From Serratia proteamaculans (lineage in GTDB: Bacteria > Pseudomonadota > Gammaproteobacteria > Enterobacterales > Enterobacteriaceae), in contig NZ_WBKI01000001.1 of NCBI RefSeq assembly GCF_008830365.1, positions 992,001 through 1,056,000 of the forward strand: a stretch of 64,000 nucleotides of DNA, read 5' to 3'. The notes beneath the pieces were generated by a model, which made no database searches, was not told the DNA's origin, and saw only the letters and a program-made list of their open reading frames with translations. Within the stretch, counting starts at the first letter, position 1, and every line of letters starts with the position of its first letter. A program made the translations under genes and the position numbers. Positions 1 through 8,320 of this stretch are shown here, piece after piece.

Positions 1-9
1 GTCCTTCAT
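1..9 (-). CDS. yciH: YciH N-terminus, cut by the window edge
   Basis: Only the first three codons (Met-Lys-Asp) lie inside the window. The ATG is at 9-7 on the minus strand, preceded by GAGGA at a normal distance. It starts just after the pyrF stop. In E. coli pyrF is followed by yciH, an eIF1/SUI1-like translation factor homologue that begins with a similar Met-x-Asp-Ser. The assignment rests on position, the RBS and synteny, since the body of the gene is not visible. Confidence 0.5.
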
Positions 10-19
10 GGTCATATCC

Positions 20-748
20 TCAGGCCAGTGAGGCGCGAATGGCGCTCAGCGTGGCGGCAGGGTCAGCGGATTGGGTGATCGGACGCCCAATCACCATGTA
101 GTCAACGCCCACCGCCTGTGCCTGCACCGGCGTCATGATGCGACGCTGATCGCCTGCGTCGCTGCCTTCAGGGCGGATACCCGGCGTCACCAACTGGAAC
201 TGTTGACCACAGGCCGCTTTCAGGCGCTCGGCCTCATGCGCAGAACAGACTACGCCGTCCAGCCCGCAATCGCGAGTCAGGCGCGCCAGCCGTTCCGCAT
301 GTTCGGCCGGTGAGAGATCAATACCGATAGCCTGCAGATCCTCCGCTTCCATGCTGGTCAGCACGGTCACGGCGATCAACAACGGCGCCTGCGCGCCATA
401 AGACAGCAATGCCTCTTTGGCGGCAGTCATCATACGCGCACCGCCGCTGGCGTGAACGTTAACCATCCATACGCCCAGCTCGGCCGCTGCCGCTACCGCG
501 CGGGCGGTAGTGTTAGGAATATCGTGGAATTTCAAATCCAGGAATACGTCGAAACCGCGGTCGTGCAAATCGCGCACCAGTTGCGGTCCAAACAGGGTGA
601 ACATTTCCTTGCCCACTTTTAACCGACAGTCCTGCGGATCGATACGATCGGCAAATGCCAGCGCGGCACCTTTGTCCGCGTAATCCAGCGCAACGATAAT
701 TGGCGATGATTTTAAGTCATTGTTATTAATGTTATTTTCAGACTTCAT
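20..748 (-). CDS. pyrF: Orotidine 5'-phosphate decarboxylase
   Basis: PyrF decarboxylates OMP to UMP, the last step of de novo pyrimidine synthesis, in the cytoplasm. The protein matches E. coli PyrF along its length. It has the catalytic Lys/Asp core ([12 protein letters not shown]), the upstream [11 protein letters not shown] strand and the phosphate-binding end TPGIRP...QRRIMTP plus YMVIGRPIT. The reading frame opens at 796. I prefer the Met at 748 because AAGG lies at normal spacing upstream and the resulting 242 aa fit the family; another in-frame Met is at 775. yciH follows immediately, probably in the same transcript. Confidence 0.95.
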   Translation of the reverse strand: MKSENNINNNDLKSSPIIVALDYADKGAALAFADRIDPQDCRLKVGKEMFTLFGPQLVRDLHDRGFDVFLDLKFHDIPNTTARAVAAAAELGVWMVNVHASGGARMMTAAKEALLSYGAQAPLLIAVTVLTSMEAEDLQAIGIDLSPAEHAERLARLTRDCGLDGVVCSAHEAERLKAACGQQFQLVTPGIRPEGSDAGDQRRIMTPVQAQAVGVDYMVIGRPITQSADPAATLSAIRASLA

Positions 749-925
749 TTCTTCTACCTTCTGTAAAATGGACATAACCAGGTAACAACCCGCCAAACTG
801 ACCGCCGCATTCTACATGCCAGCCGACAGAAATCCCAGCCGCAGCGCGTGCTGCGGTTAAGTAATGTTAACCCCTGGTTCGTCATCAAGCGTCAATATAA
901 CCCGAATGCCATTAACCCAGACTGC

Positions 926-950
926 GTAAAGCGCCGTAAAGATGCGTAAA
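926..950 (+). promoter_or_regulatory. Triple CpxR-type box (GTAAA-N5 repeats)
   Basis: GTAAA occurs three times at exactly 10-bp spacing (926-930, 936-940, 946-950). This gives two overlapping copies of the published CpxR-P consensus GTAAA-N5-GTAAA. It lies about 125 bp upstream of the small secreted DUF1471 protein gene at 1077 and is followed by AT-rich sequence that could hold a promoter. The 749-1076 gap, which also holds the pyrF upstream region, shows nothing else I can name. The match is direct; the regulatory role is inferred. Confidence 0.6.
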
Positions 951-1076
951 TTATAAATCAAATAATTTGAACAACAAGCTCAGCATTATCAGATTTTAAA
1001 TCCCCGTGGATGCTTTATTATTCAACGCATCGGAAGCAAACGGCTTCCAACCTAAATAAACAGACTGGAGTTTCCT

Positions 1077-1337
1077 ATGAAAAGCATCAAATATTTTGCA
1101 GCCGCTGCCGCTATCGCCATGACCTCTTTCGCTACCTTCGCCGCTGAGCCGGTTGATCTGCAGCAGGCCACCAGCCTGACCGCCTCCGGTGTCGTCTCCG
1201 CAGGCCATGCTACTACCCTCAGTAGCCTGGAAAGCAAACTGGCCGCCAAAGCTGAAGCCCAGGGCGCCAGCAGCTACCGCATTATCTCAGCCGGTGGTAA
1301 TAACATGCTGAGCGGCACCGCAGTCATCTACAAATAA
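1077..1337 (+). CDS. Small secreted YdgH/BhsA/McbA-like (DUF1471) protein
   Basis: This 86-aa protein has a Sec signal peptide (MKSIKYFAAAAAIAMTSFA, probable cleavage after ATFA at about residue 22). A single DUF1471 domain of about 60 residues follows, ending in the family-typical GTAVIYK. The domain includes the ...LTASGVVSAGHATTLSSLE... opening and the SYRIISAGGNNMLSGTA end. Family members (BhsA, McbA, YhcN, YjfY) are small periplasmic stress proteins linked to biofilm, acid, peroxide or metal stress, with unclear biochemistry. The RBS GGAG lies upstream of the ATG. A CpxR-type triple box lies upstream, which fits an envelope-stress gene. Which paralogue it is cannot be decided from sequence alone. 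Confidence 0.85.
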   Translation: MKSIKYFAAAAAIAMTSFATFAAEPVDLQQATSLTASGVVSAGHATTLSSLESKLAAKAEAQGASSYRIISAGGNNMLSGTAVIYK

Positions 1338-1350
1338 GTGCTTTCGGTAT

Positions 1351-1374
1351 AGGGCCCGGCACGCCGGGCTCTAT
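1351..1374 (+). terminator. Hairpin after the DUF1471 gene
   Basis: GCCCGGC/GCCGGGC can pair, with the central bases opening to form the loop, just after the stop codon. The downstream tract (CTATCTC) is poor in T, so it may be a weak terminator or an mRNA 3'-end hairpin. Confidence 0.45.
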
Positions 1375-1509
1375 CTCAATCCCCCCCACCATATCGTTCA
1401 TTATTTCCCCGTCACAATGTTACATAAATATTAAATTTTTATTACACACTAGACACTCACTCACGACTGGCTTAGCTTGAAAGCAATCCTCCCGCAGAAA
1501 GGCTTCAAA

Positions 1510-1806
1510 ATGAGCGAGATATCTACACTAACGATTAAAATCCCTCTGGAACTCAAAGAAAAAATTCGTGCCATTGCCGCCGATAACCAACTTTCTCTGA
1601 GCGCTGAGGTTTGCCAACGTCTTGAACATAGCTTCGACTTCCCGGCTAAGGCGGAAAAAGCCGCTAAGAAATCGGCGGAGTTACACCATGGTGACATCGA
1701 CAACCAGGGTATTGAAGAAGAGATTGAGCAACCGCTGAACCAGAAAGAATTGAAGAAGCTGCGTCAGTTGCTGAAAGGTGGCGTCAAAGCCGGCAAGAAA
1801 AAATAA
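1510..1806 (+). CDS. Arc-like ribbon-helix-helix DNA-binding protein
   Basis: This is a 98-aa protein. Its first ~45 residues (STLTIKIPLELKEKIRAIAA, then NQLSLSAEVCQRLE) follow the Arc/MetJ pattern: a short beta strand with alternating residues for the DNA groove, then two helices. A charged, Lys-rich tail (KKLRQLLKGGVKAGKKK) follows. I chose ATG 1510 because AAAGG lies 7 nt upstream. The longer frame would need a TTG at 1477. No toxin or other partner gene is adjacent, because lapB on the opposite strand follows a terminator. It could be a solitary repressor, a phage Arc homologue or an antitoxin that lost its toxin. Target unknown. Confidence 0.75.
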   Translation: MSEISTLTIKIPLELKEKIRAIAADNQLSLSAEVCQRLEHSFDFPAKAEKAAKKSAELHHGDIDNQGIEEEIEQPLNQKELKKLRQLLKGGVKAGKKK

Positions 1807-1820
1807 AGCGCTATTCTCAT

Positions 1821-1853
1821 AAAAAAACGGGGCTAATTTAGCCCCGTTTTTTA
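1821..1853. terminator. Bidirectional rho-independent terminator
   Basis: An 8-bp stem CGGGGCTA/TAGCCCCG with a 3-nt loop (1828-1846) is flanked by seven A on the left and T-rich sequence on the right. It can therefore end both the rightward RHH gene and the leftward lapA-lapB transcript. Confidence 0.85.
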
Positions 1854-1870
1854 TTGTGTATTACTGTGCG

Positions 1871-3040
1871 TTATTGTCCATCCAGCCCGCGGATCGGTTT
1901 AACCGATGACCAGGCTCGGCATGATGGACAATGCCAATAAAGAGAGTGTGCGGTAAAACCGCATTTATGGCAGCGATAGCGCGGCTTGGTACGTATTTGT
2001 TCGCCAACCATATCACGCAGCAACAGCAAGCTCTCTTTCGCACGGCCGTCTTCCGCATCTGCCAGGTGATAATCCATCAGGCGATAAAATACCCGCATCG
2101 TCGGGTGGCGCTGTAATTGGCGGTTGATATAAACCTGCACCACATCGCGCCCTTCTTGCTGCTCAATTATTTCCGCCAGCATCAGTTCAGCGGTAGCGCC
2201 AGTATTTTCTTCCACACAACGTTTGAGGAAGTCCGACCAATCCTGCTGCTGCTCCAGATGTTGGTAACACTCATGCAGCATCGGCAAGGTTTCGCTAACC
2301 AGTTCTTTATCCTGATTCAACACCCGCTTGAGCGACTCTACCGCCTTGGCGTATTCCCCCTGAGCCATATAAATGCGCCCTACCATGATCGACACCCGGG
2401 CACACTGCTTATCGGCCGAGGCCGCTCGTTTCAGCAGGCCCATTGCCTTATCGAGATCGTCACTGCCCATCGCCTGCAATGCCAGTTCGCAGTAGAAATG
2501 GGCGATCTCGATACGCTGTTTATCTTTGCCCAATTTGACCAGTTTTTCCGCCACATCAATGGCTTTTTGCCAATCGCTGGTGGCCTGATGGATCACCAAC
2601 AATTGCTGTAACGCGGAAATGCGGAAATCTTCTTCACCGATTAACTGGCCGAACATATCTTCCGCGCGATCGTACATGCCGGCGGCCATATAATCGCGCC
2701 CCAGCTGTTGCACCGCCAGCAGACGTTGTTCGAAGGTCAGAGAAGCGCTTTCCATCAGCGCCTGGTGAATGCGGATTGCACGGTCTACTTCGCCGCGCGA
2801 ACGGAACAGGTTACCCAGCGTCAGGTGAGCCTCAACGGTGTTGCTGTCCTCTTTCAACATATCCAGGAACAGATCAACCGCTTTATCCTGCTGGTTGGAA
2901 AGCAGGAAGTTAACCCCGGCCACATACTCGCGTGACAGACGGTTGGCTTCCTGTTGTTTATCCTGTTGAGCACTTCTGCGCCCCATGTACCAGCCGTACG
3001 CGGCAGCCACGGGCAACAACAGAAACAGCAGCTCTAACAT
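1871..3040 (-). CDS. lapB: LPS assembly protein LapB
   Basis: LapB (YciM) is an inner-membrane-anchored cytoplasmic TPR protein. It recruits or controls FtsH-dependent proteolysis of LpxC and so sets LPS synthesis. At 389 aa it equals the E. coli length. It has an N-terminal membrane anchor (MLELLFLLLPVAAAYGWYMG), then TPR repeats from about residue 35 to 330 (e.g. VEAHLTLGNLFRSRGEVDRA), then a C-terminal rubredoxin-type metal site with CHKCG and CPSC. It starts 6 nt after lapA on the same strand, so the pair is co-transcribed, as in E. coli. Confidence 0.97.
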   Translation of the reverse strand: MLELLFLLLPVAAAYGWYMGRRSAQQDKQQEANRLSREYVAGVNFLLSNQQDKAVDLFLDMLKEDSNTVEAHLTLGNLFRSRGEVDRAIRIHQALMESASLTFEQRLLAVQQLGRDYMAAGMYDRAEDMFGQLIGEEDFRISALQQLLVIHQATSDWQKAIDVAEKLVKLGKDKQRIEIAHFYCELALQAMGSDDLDKAMGLLKRAASADKQCARVSIMVGRIYMAQGEYAKAVESLKRVLNQDKELVSETLPMLHECYQHLEQQQDWSDFLKRCVEENTGATAELMLAEIIEQQEGRDVVQVYINRQLQRHPTMRVFYRLMDYHLADAEDGRAKESLLLLRDMVGEQIRTKPRYRCHKCGFTAHSLYWHCPSCRAWSSVKPIRGLDGQ

Positions 3041-3046
3041 AGAAGA

Positions 3047-3349
3047 TTATTCCTTGCTGACAACGGATGGAGCTGCCGATTCAGCAGGTTGTTCAAGCTG
3101 CAGTTCCAGCCTTTTGATTTTGCGCTCGGCCCGACCCAGCGAAATGCGGGTACGCAGATAAAACAGACCACAAATGACCCAGCCGAGAACAAAACCGGCG
3201 CCAAACAATGCCGCCAATAGGGTCGATACGCGATAGTCGCCCTGCGCAACCAGGTAATTAAAACTCACGACCTGGTCGTTATGCGCGCCCAACGTGACTG
3301 AAATCACGAAAATCACCAGAACCAACAAAAAAATCAGCAAATATTTCAC
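3047..3349 (-). CDS. lapA: LPS assembly protein LapA
   Basis: LapA (YciS) is a 100-aa inner-membrane protein with two predicted TM helices: MKYLLIFLLVLVIFVISVTLG near the start and TLLAALFGAGFVLGWVICGLF at about 43-65. A charged cytoplasmic tail rich in Arg/Glu follows and probably forms a short coiled coil. It is the first gene of the lapA-lapB pair and works with LapB in LPS assembly and LpxC control. Length and order match E. coli. The roughly 290-nt upstream gap to pgpB should hold its promoter, but I do not see a clear heat-shock promoter by eye. Confidence 0.95.
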   Translation of the reverse strand: MKYLLIFLLVLVIFVISVTLGAHNDQVVSFNYLVAQGDYRVSTLLAALFGAGFVLGWVICGLFYLRTRISLGRAERKIKRLELQLEQPAESAAPSVVSKE

Positions 3350-3599
3350 ATTCTTTCCCGCGATGCCGAGTTAATCGGATGAACTATGCCTATACGTGGC
3401 GTCCCTAACCTTTAAGTTAGCATTTCCCATCGTGGCAGGGAAACCCTGCGGCACGATAAAACCACATATCTGCTGGCATATTCGACAGTAAACGACGCTC
3501 CCGAACAAATTAATGAGAAAGCTTCTCAAAATAATAGATTAATAAGGATATGGGGGCATGAATAAGAATTACAACAAAGGGAAATGTAAGGGGTTAATG

Positions 3600-3618
3600 C
3601 GGCGCCGTATCGGCGCCG
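3600..3618 (-). terminator. Perfect GC hairpin downstream of pgpB
   Basis: CGGCGCCG-TAT-CGGCGCCG is an 8-bp perfect stem just past the pgpB stop. There is no T-run after it on the minus strand, so termination may be inefficient or the element may protect the mRNA 3' end. Confidence 0.4.
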
Positions 3619-3637
3619 TGATAAGTGACATCGTCAC

Positions 3638-4408
3638 CTAATGTTTATGGGTAGCACTTCTTTCCGCAATTTCCTGCTGTTCTTGCGGCGGCGGAGTCAA
3701 AGGGCCAAACCAGCGTTGTGCCAACCAACAAGCTATTGTCACCAGCAACCAACTGATCAACGTCGCCACCACCAGATCGCGCGGCCAGTGCATACCCAGC
3801 AGCAAACGACTGCCCATGACACCCGTTGCCCACAGCATTAATACCGCCACAGTCTTATAGTGCCGACGCGGCCACAACAGCCCTACGCCCAGCAGCGCCC
3901 AACTGGCGGCAAACATGGTATGGCCGGAAGGGAATGCGAAACCGGTCTCAAACTGCCAGTGTTCACGTAACCATACCGGTACCAGAGGTTGCTCCTGCAG
4001 TTGTTCTTTAACCAACGCACCCCGCTCTTTACGCTTGAGTGAGTAAAAGTACTTTTCGTCAATCTGATGGGCAGACTCCAGCCACAACACAAACGGCCGC
4101 GGTTCCTGTACCCGATCCTTGATAAAAGACTTCACCCCCTGACCAATCAGAATCGATGCGCTGAGCAGCACCAACAGACCTATAGCCGGCCGGATGCGAA
4201 AGCGCAGGCACCAAAGAAACCAGGCACCGAGAATGATGCTGGTGATAATTCCCCAGGGCGAAGTGACCGTTTCGGTCAGCCAATACAGACCTTTCAATAG
4301 TCGGCCATCGCCGCCCGGCTGCCATTGCCAACCGGAAAGCCACGCTGCCAGCGGCATCAACAACAGCACTATCGCGCCTGCTGCCGTGCGTTTTGCTATC
4401 TCAAACAT
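3638..4408 (-). CDS. pgpB: Phosphatidylglycerophosphatase B (PAP2 family)
   Basis: PgpB is an inner-membrane lipid phosphatase. It dephosphorylates phosphatidylglycerophosphate and undecaprenyl pyrophosphate, recycling the lipid carrier for peptidoglycan. The 256 residues carry all three PAP2 motifs: KDRVQEPRPF, PSGHTMF and GSRLLLGMHWPRD. These lie between about six hydrophobic helices, the first right after MFEIAKRTAAG. I chose the Met at 4408, not the frame's first start at 4468. AAAGGA precedes it at good spacing, and the protein then aligns with E. coli PgpB from its first residue. ribA is divergent. Confidence 0.94.
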   Translation of the reverse strand: MFEIAKRTAAGAIVLLLMPLAAWLSGWQWQPGGDGRLLKGLYWLTETVTSPWGIITSIILGAWFLWCLRFRIRPAIGLLVLLSASILIGQGVKSFIKDRVQEPRPFVLWLESAHQIDEKYFYSLKRKERGALVKEQLQEQPLVPVWLREHWQFETGFAFPSGHTMFAASWALLGVGLLWPRRHYKTVAVLMLWATGVMGSRLLLGMHWPRDLVVATLISWLLVTIACWLAQRWFGPLTPPPQEQQEIAERSATHKH

Positions 4409-4686
4409 TCCTATCGTCCTTTGCATAAACCCATTGGCAGTGTAACAATCTTGTAATATTGATAACACTCTAAAAATTAAACAGATATATAACCTAATTC
4501 AATAATACTTGACTGAAAACACCGGATGCCGATTTGCTGAGCACCTCAGGGCAAGAAGTTATGGCAAAATAGTCGATAATTGATGAAATGCCGATCGTCG
4601 TTGCGCATTTTAATACTGGTCAGTTCACTGTGCCGGACGTAGGATGCGCAACCATGATTGAATCGGATGTATTTGTGGAGAGCAAC

Positions 4687-5280
4687 ATGCAGCTTAAACG
4701 GGTGGCAGAGGCCAAATTGCCAACACCTTGGGGCGATTTCCTGATGGTAGGATTCGAAGAACTGGCTACCGGGCACGATCATCTGGCGCTGGTGTTCGGT
4801 GATATTTCTGGCGCGACGCCGGTACTCTCACGGGTTCATTCTGAGTGTCTGACCGGTGATGCATTATTCAGCCTGCGCTGTGACTGCGGTTTTCAGTTGG
4901 AAGCGGCGCTGGAGCATATCGCAGAAGAAGGTCGCGGTATTCTGCTCTACCACCGCCAGGAAGGTCGTAATATCGGTTTGTTGAATAAGATCCGCGCTTA
5001 TGCGTTGCAGGACAAGGGGGCTGACACGGTAGAAGCCAACCACCAGTTGGGCTTCGCCGCTGATGAACGCGATTTCACCCTGTGTGCAGACATGTTCAAA
5101 CTGCTGGGCGTGGATGCGGTGCGTTTGTTGACCAACAACCCGAAAAAGGTTGAGATCCTGACGGAAGCCGGTATCAACATTAGCGAACGAGTGCCGTTGA
5201 TCGTGGGGCGTAACCCGAAGAACGAACGTTATCTGGCGACCAAGGCCGCGAAAATGGGCCATTTGCTGGACCAAGAGTAA
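4687..5280 (+). CDS. ribA: GTP cyclohydrolase II
   Basis: RibA opens the imidazole ring of GTP, releasing formate and pyrophosphate, as the first committed step of riboflavin synthesis. The 197-aa protein is nearly identical to E. coli RibA from [18 protein letters not shown] on. The zinc ligands are in [19 protein letters not shown]. The GTP-binding core includes [13 protein letters not shown] and [12 protein letters not shown]. The start is the ATG at 4687 with GGAG ahead of it; the frame also opens upstream at 4588, but that part lacks family similarity. It is a stand-alone cyclohydrolase, not fused to RibB. I find no FMN riboswitch upstream. Confidence 0.96.
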   Translation: MQLKRVAEAKLPTPWGDFLMVGFEELATGHDHLALVFGDISGATPVLSRVHSECLTGDALFSLRCDCGFQLEAALEHIAEEGRGILLYHRQEGRNIGLLNKIRAYALQDKGADTVEANHQLGFAADERDFTLCADMFKLLGVDAVRLLTNNPKKVEILTEAGINISERVPLIVGRNPKNERYLATKAAKMGHLLDQE

Positions 5281-5300
5281 TTTCCCCCAGGGGAAAATCA

Positions 5301-5326
5301 GGGCGCCATGACAGGCGCCCTTTTTA
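5301..5326. terminator. ribA terminator, usable from both sides
   Basis: GGGCGCC-ATGACA-GGCGCCC (5301-5320) is followed by TTTTTATT. It lies between the convergent ribA and acnA stops. Confidence 0.85.
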
Positions 5327-7999
5327 TTACAGCATTTTCCTGATCACATAGTGCAGGATGCCGTCATTTTCATAGTAGGTCAGCTCATTGCCGGTATCGA
5401 TACGGCAACGGGTATTGACCACTTCTTTACGCCCATCTGCGTAAGTGATCAGCACCGGCACATTTTGCCCCGGTTTCAGCGTTTGCAATCCGCTGACGCT
5501 AATCTGCTCATCACCACTCAGCCCCAGCGTTTTGCGTGTCACGCCCGCAGGGAACTCCAGAGGCAGAATACCCATACCAATCAGGTTAGAACGGTGAATA
5601 CGCTCAAAGGATTCGGCAATCACCACTCGTACCCCCAGCAGACGCGGCCCCTTCGCCGCCCAGTCACGGCTGGAGCCGGAACCGTATTCTTTACCGGCAA
5701 TCACCGCCAGCGGTACCTGCTCCTGCTGATACTGCATCGCGGCATCGTAGATCGACAGCTGATTCTGTGACGGAATATGGCGGGTATAACCCCCTTCAAC
5801 CCCCGGCACCATTTCGTTGCGGATGCGGATATTGGCAAAGGTGCCACGCATCATCACTTCATGGTTACCACGGCGTGAGCCATAGGAGTTAAAGTCCAGT
5901 GCAGCAACGCCATGATCACTCAGATAGCGCCCCGCCGGGCTTTCACGTTTGATATTCCCCGCCGGCGAAATATGGTCGGTAGTCACCGAGTCAGCCAGGA
6001 TCGCCAGAATGCGGGCATCTTTGATGTCTTGCACCGGATCCGGCTGCACTTTCATGGTGCTGAAGAACGGCGGATGGCGAATATAGGTGGAATCTTCCTG
6101 CCACGGATAGGTGGCCGAACCGGCAACCTGAATCGACTGCCAGTTGGCGTCACCGTCAAACACCGCACCGTATTCCTTGTGGAACATCTCGGTGCGAACT
6201 TCTTCCACCGCCTGGGCAATGTCCTGGCTGCTTGGCCAGATATCCTTCAGATAAACCGGCTTGCCGTCACGGCCTTCGCCCAGTGGGTCTTTGGACAGGT
6301 CAACCTTCATGCTGCCGGCCAGCGCATAGGCCACCACCAGCGGCGGCGAGGCCAGCCAGTTGGTTTTCACCAGCGGATGGATACGGCCTTCAAAGTTACG
6401 GTTACCGGACAATACCGCCCCCACGGTCAGGTCGCCCTCTTTAATCGCCTGCTCGATAGGATCGGGCAATGGCCCGGAGTTACCAATACAGGTGGTACAG
6501 CCATAACCCACCAGATTAAAGCCGAGCTCTTCCAAGTAGGCGGTCAGCTTGGCGCTGTCGAAATAGTCGGTCACCACTTTGGAACCCGGCGCCAACGAGG
6601 TTTTCACCCAAGGTTTGGTTCGCAGCCCTTTATTCACCGCATTTTTCGCCAGTAGACCGGCTGCCATCATCACGCTGGGGTTGGAGGTATTGGTACAGGA
6701 GGTAATGGCCGCGATAACCACAGCGCCGTTATGCAGCTCGTGTTGCTGCCCATTCAGAGTGAAAGGTTTGAATTCAGATTTACGTTGCTGGTTGCCGATT
6801 TCCAGTTCGGTTGCGGCATTGAACGCTTTAGGAACGTCGGGCAGTGCCACACGGTCCTGTGGGCGTTTCGGCCCGGCGAGACTGGCGACCACCGTCGACA
6901 TATCCAACGCCAGAGTACTGGTAAACACCGGCTCATCACCAGGGTTACGCCACATGCCCTGCACTTTGGCGTAGGCTTCCACCAATGCGATTTGTTCATC
7001 GCTGCGACCACTCAGCTTCATATAGCCCAGCGTCACGTCGTCCACCGGGAAGAAGCCGCAGGTCGCGCCAAATTCTGGCGACATGTTGGCAATGGTGGCT
7101 CGGTCGGCCAGCGGCAAATCGGCCAGGCCGTCACCGTAGAACTCGACAAACTTGCCCACCACCCCGTGCTTACGCAGCATCTGGGTGACGGTCAACACCA
7201 GGTCGGTGGCGGTAATGCCTTCGCTGAGCTTACCGGTGAGTTTAAAGCCCACCACGTCCGGGATCAGCATCGACACCGGCTGGCCCAGCATCGCCGCCTC
7301 GGCCTCGATACCGCCCACGCCCCAGCCAAGAATACCCAGGCCGTTGATCATGGTGGTGTGGGAGTCGGTACCCACCAAGGTATCCGGGTAGGCAATACGC
7401 TGACCGCTTTCGTCGGTGTGCCATACCGTTTGACCAAGATATTCCAGGTTAACCTGGTGACAGATACCGGTGCCCGGCGGCACTACGCGGAAGCGGTTGA
7501 AGGCTTTCTGCCCCCAACGCAGGAAGGTATAGCGCTCGTGGTTGCGTTCCATTTCGATACGCACGTTTTCTTCAAACGCTTCGTCATCGCCGAACTCATC
7601 AACGGTGACCGAATGGTCAATCACCAGATCGACCGGTGACAACGGGTTGACCTGGTCAACATTGCCGCCCAATCGCTGCACCGCTTCACGCATAGCGGCC
7701 AAATCCACCACCGCGGGTACGCCGGTAAAGTCCTGCATCAGTACGCGAGCGGGGCGGTAGGCAATCTCGCGGTCGGCATGACCGGTCTGTAACCAGCCGA
7801 CGATAGCTTTAAGGTCGTCAACCTGCACGGTGTCGCCATCCACATGGCGCAGCAGGTTTTCCAACAGCACTTTCATTGATTTTGGCAACCGGTCGATATC
7901 ACCCAGCTGTCTCGCGGCCAGTGGCAGACTGTAATAACGATACTCGTTATTCAGTGCAACCAGCTTATCCATACTCGTTTCACGAAGATCGGACGACAT
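5327..7999 (-). CDS. acnA: Aconitate hydratase A
   Basis: AcnA interconverts citrate and isocitrate in the TCA cycle. In E. coli it is the stress and stationary-phase aconitase, and its apo form binds mRNA. At 890 aa it matches E. coli AcnA (891) throughout. The [4Fe-4S] ligands are in SCTNTSNPSV and YGCTTCIGNSG. The substrate motifs SYGSRRGNHEVMMRG and GKEYGSGSSRDWAAKGP are in place, with the mobile C-terminal swivel domain (from about residue 650) containing the latter. It starts with ATG behind GGAGG. It is monocistronic and convergent with ribA. Confidence 0.98.
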   Translation of the reverse strand: MSSDLRETSMDKLVALNNEYRYYSLPLAARQLGDIDRLPKSMKVLLENLLRHVDGDTVQVDDLKAIVGWLQTGHADREIAYRPARVLMQDFTGVPAVVDLAAMREAVQRLGGNVDQVNPLSPVDLVIDHSVTVDEFGDDEAFEENVRIEMERNHERYTFLRWGQKAFNRFRVVPPGTGICHQVNLEYLGQTVWHTDESGQRIAYPDTLVGTDSHTTMINGLGILGWGVGGIEAEAAMLGQPVSMLIPDVVGFKLTGKLSEGITATDLVLTVTQMLRKHGVVGKFVEFYGDGLADLPLADRATIANMSPEFGATCGFFPVDDVTLGYMKLSGRSDEQIALVEAYAKVQGMWRNPGDEPVFTSTLALDMSTVVASLAGPKRPQDRVALPDVPKAFNAATELEIGNQQRKSEFKPFTLNGQQHELHNGAVVIAAITSCTNTSNPSVMMAAGLLAKNAVNKGLRTKPWVKTSLAPGSKVVTDYFDSAKLTAYLEELGFNLVGYGCTTCIGNSGPLPDPIEQAIKEGDLTVGAVLSGNRNFEGRIHPLVKTNWLASPPLVVAYALAGSMKVDLSKDPLGEGRDGKPVYLKDIWPSSQDIAQAVEEVRTEMFHKEYGAVFDGDANWQSIQVAGSATYPWQEDSTYIRHPPFFSTMKVQPDPVQDIKDARILAILADSVTTDHISPAGNIKRESPAGRYLSDHGVAALDFNSYGSRRGNHEVMMRGTFANIRIRNEMVPGVEGGYTRHIPSQNQLSIYDAAMQYQQEQVPLAVIAGKEYGSGSSRDWAAKGPRLLGVRVVIAESFERIHRSNLIGMGILPLEFPAGVTRKTLGLSGDEQISVSGLQTLKPGQNVPVLITYADGRKEVVNTRCRIDTGNELTYYENDGILHYVIRKML

Positions 8000-8320
8000 A
8001 GCTCCTCCATTTCTTATTATGTCTAAAACAGGGTAATCACTGAGGTCTTATTTAAAGATAACACAAAGATGATGTAACGTTTTGATAACAACACGTTTTG
8101 ATCATAACGATAGATAGAAGTAATCAAGAAGGGAGAAGTCGTTTTTTCCCAACGGCTTAGACATGGGCTCCGCTGAGCACAGAATAGCAAGAGGGTCATA
8201 TTCCTGCGTCGATTGCTATCTGTTAAGGTTCCTTTCCAGCCGTTCGAAGAACGGCTTGTGACTTATCGCGCAGCATTGGCCGTGATACCAAAGTCATATT
8301 TTAAATCCAAGGAGAGAATA
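8000..8320. other. Intergenic region upstream of acnA and of the gene at 8321
   Basis: AT-rich near acnA, so it should hold the acnA promoter (minus) and that of the divergent gene. I recognise no operator, RNA or terminator. A frame open from TTG 8213 exists but is not used as a start (see the 8321 gene). Confidence 0.4.

Noticed and set aside
4509-4686. FMN riboswitch before ribA
   Set aside because: The conserved FMN-aptamer blocks are not present, and in enterobacteria this riboswitch is found before ribB rather than ribA.
6731-7639. A 302-codon open frame antisense to acnA
   Set aside because: Same reason: it lies entirely inside acnA in a reverse frame and resembles no known family.
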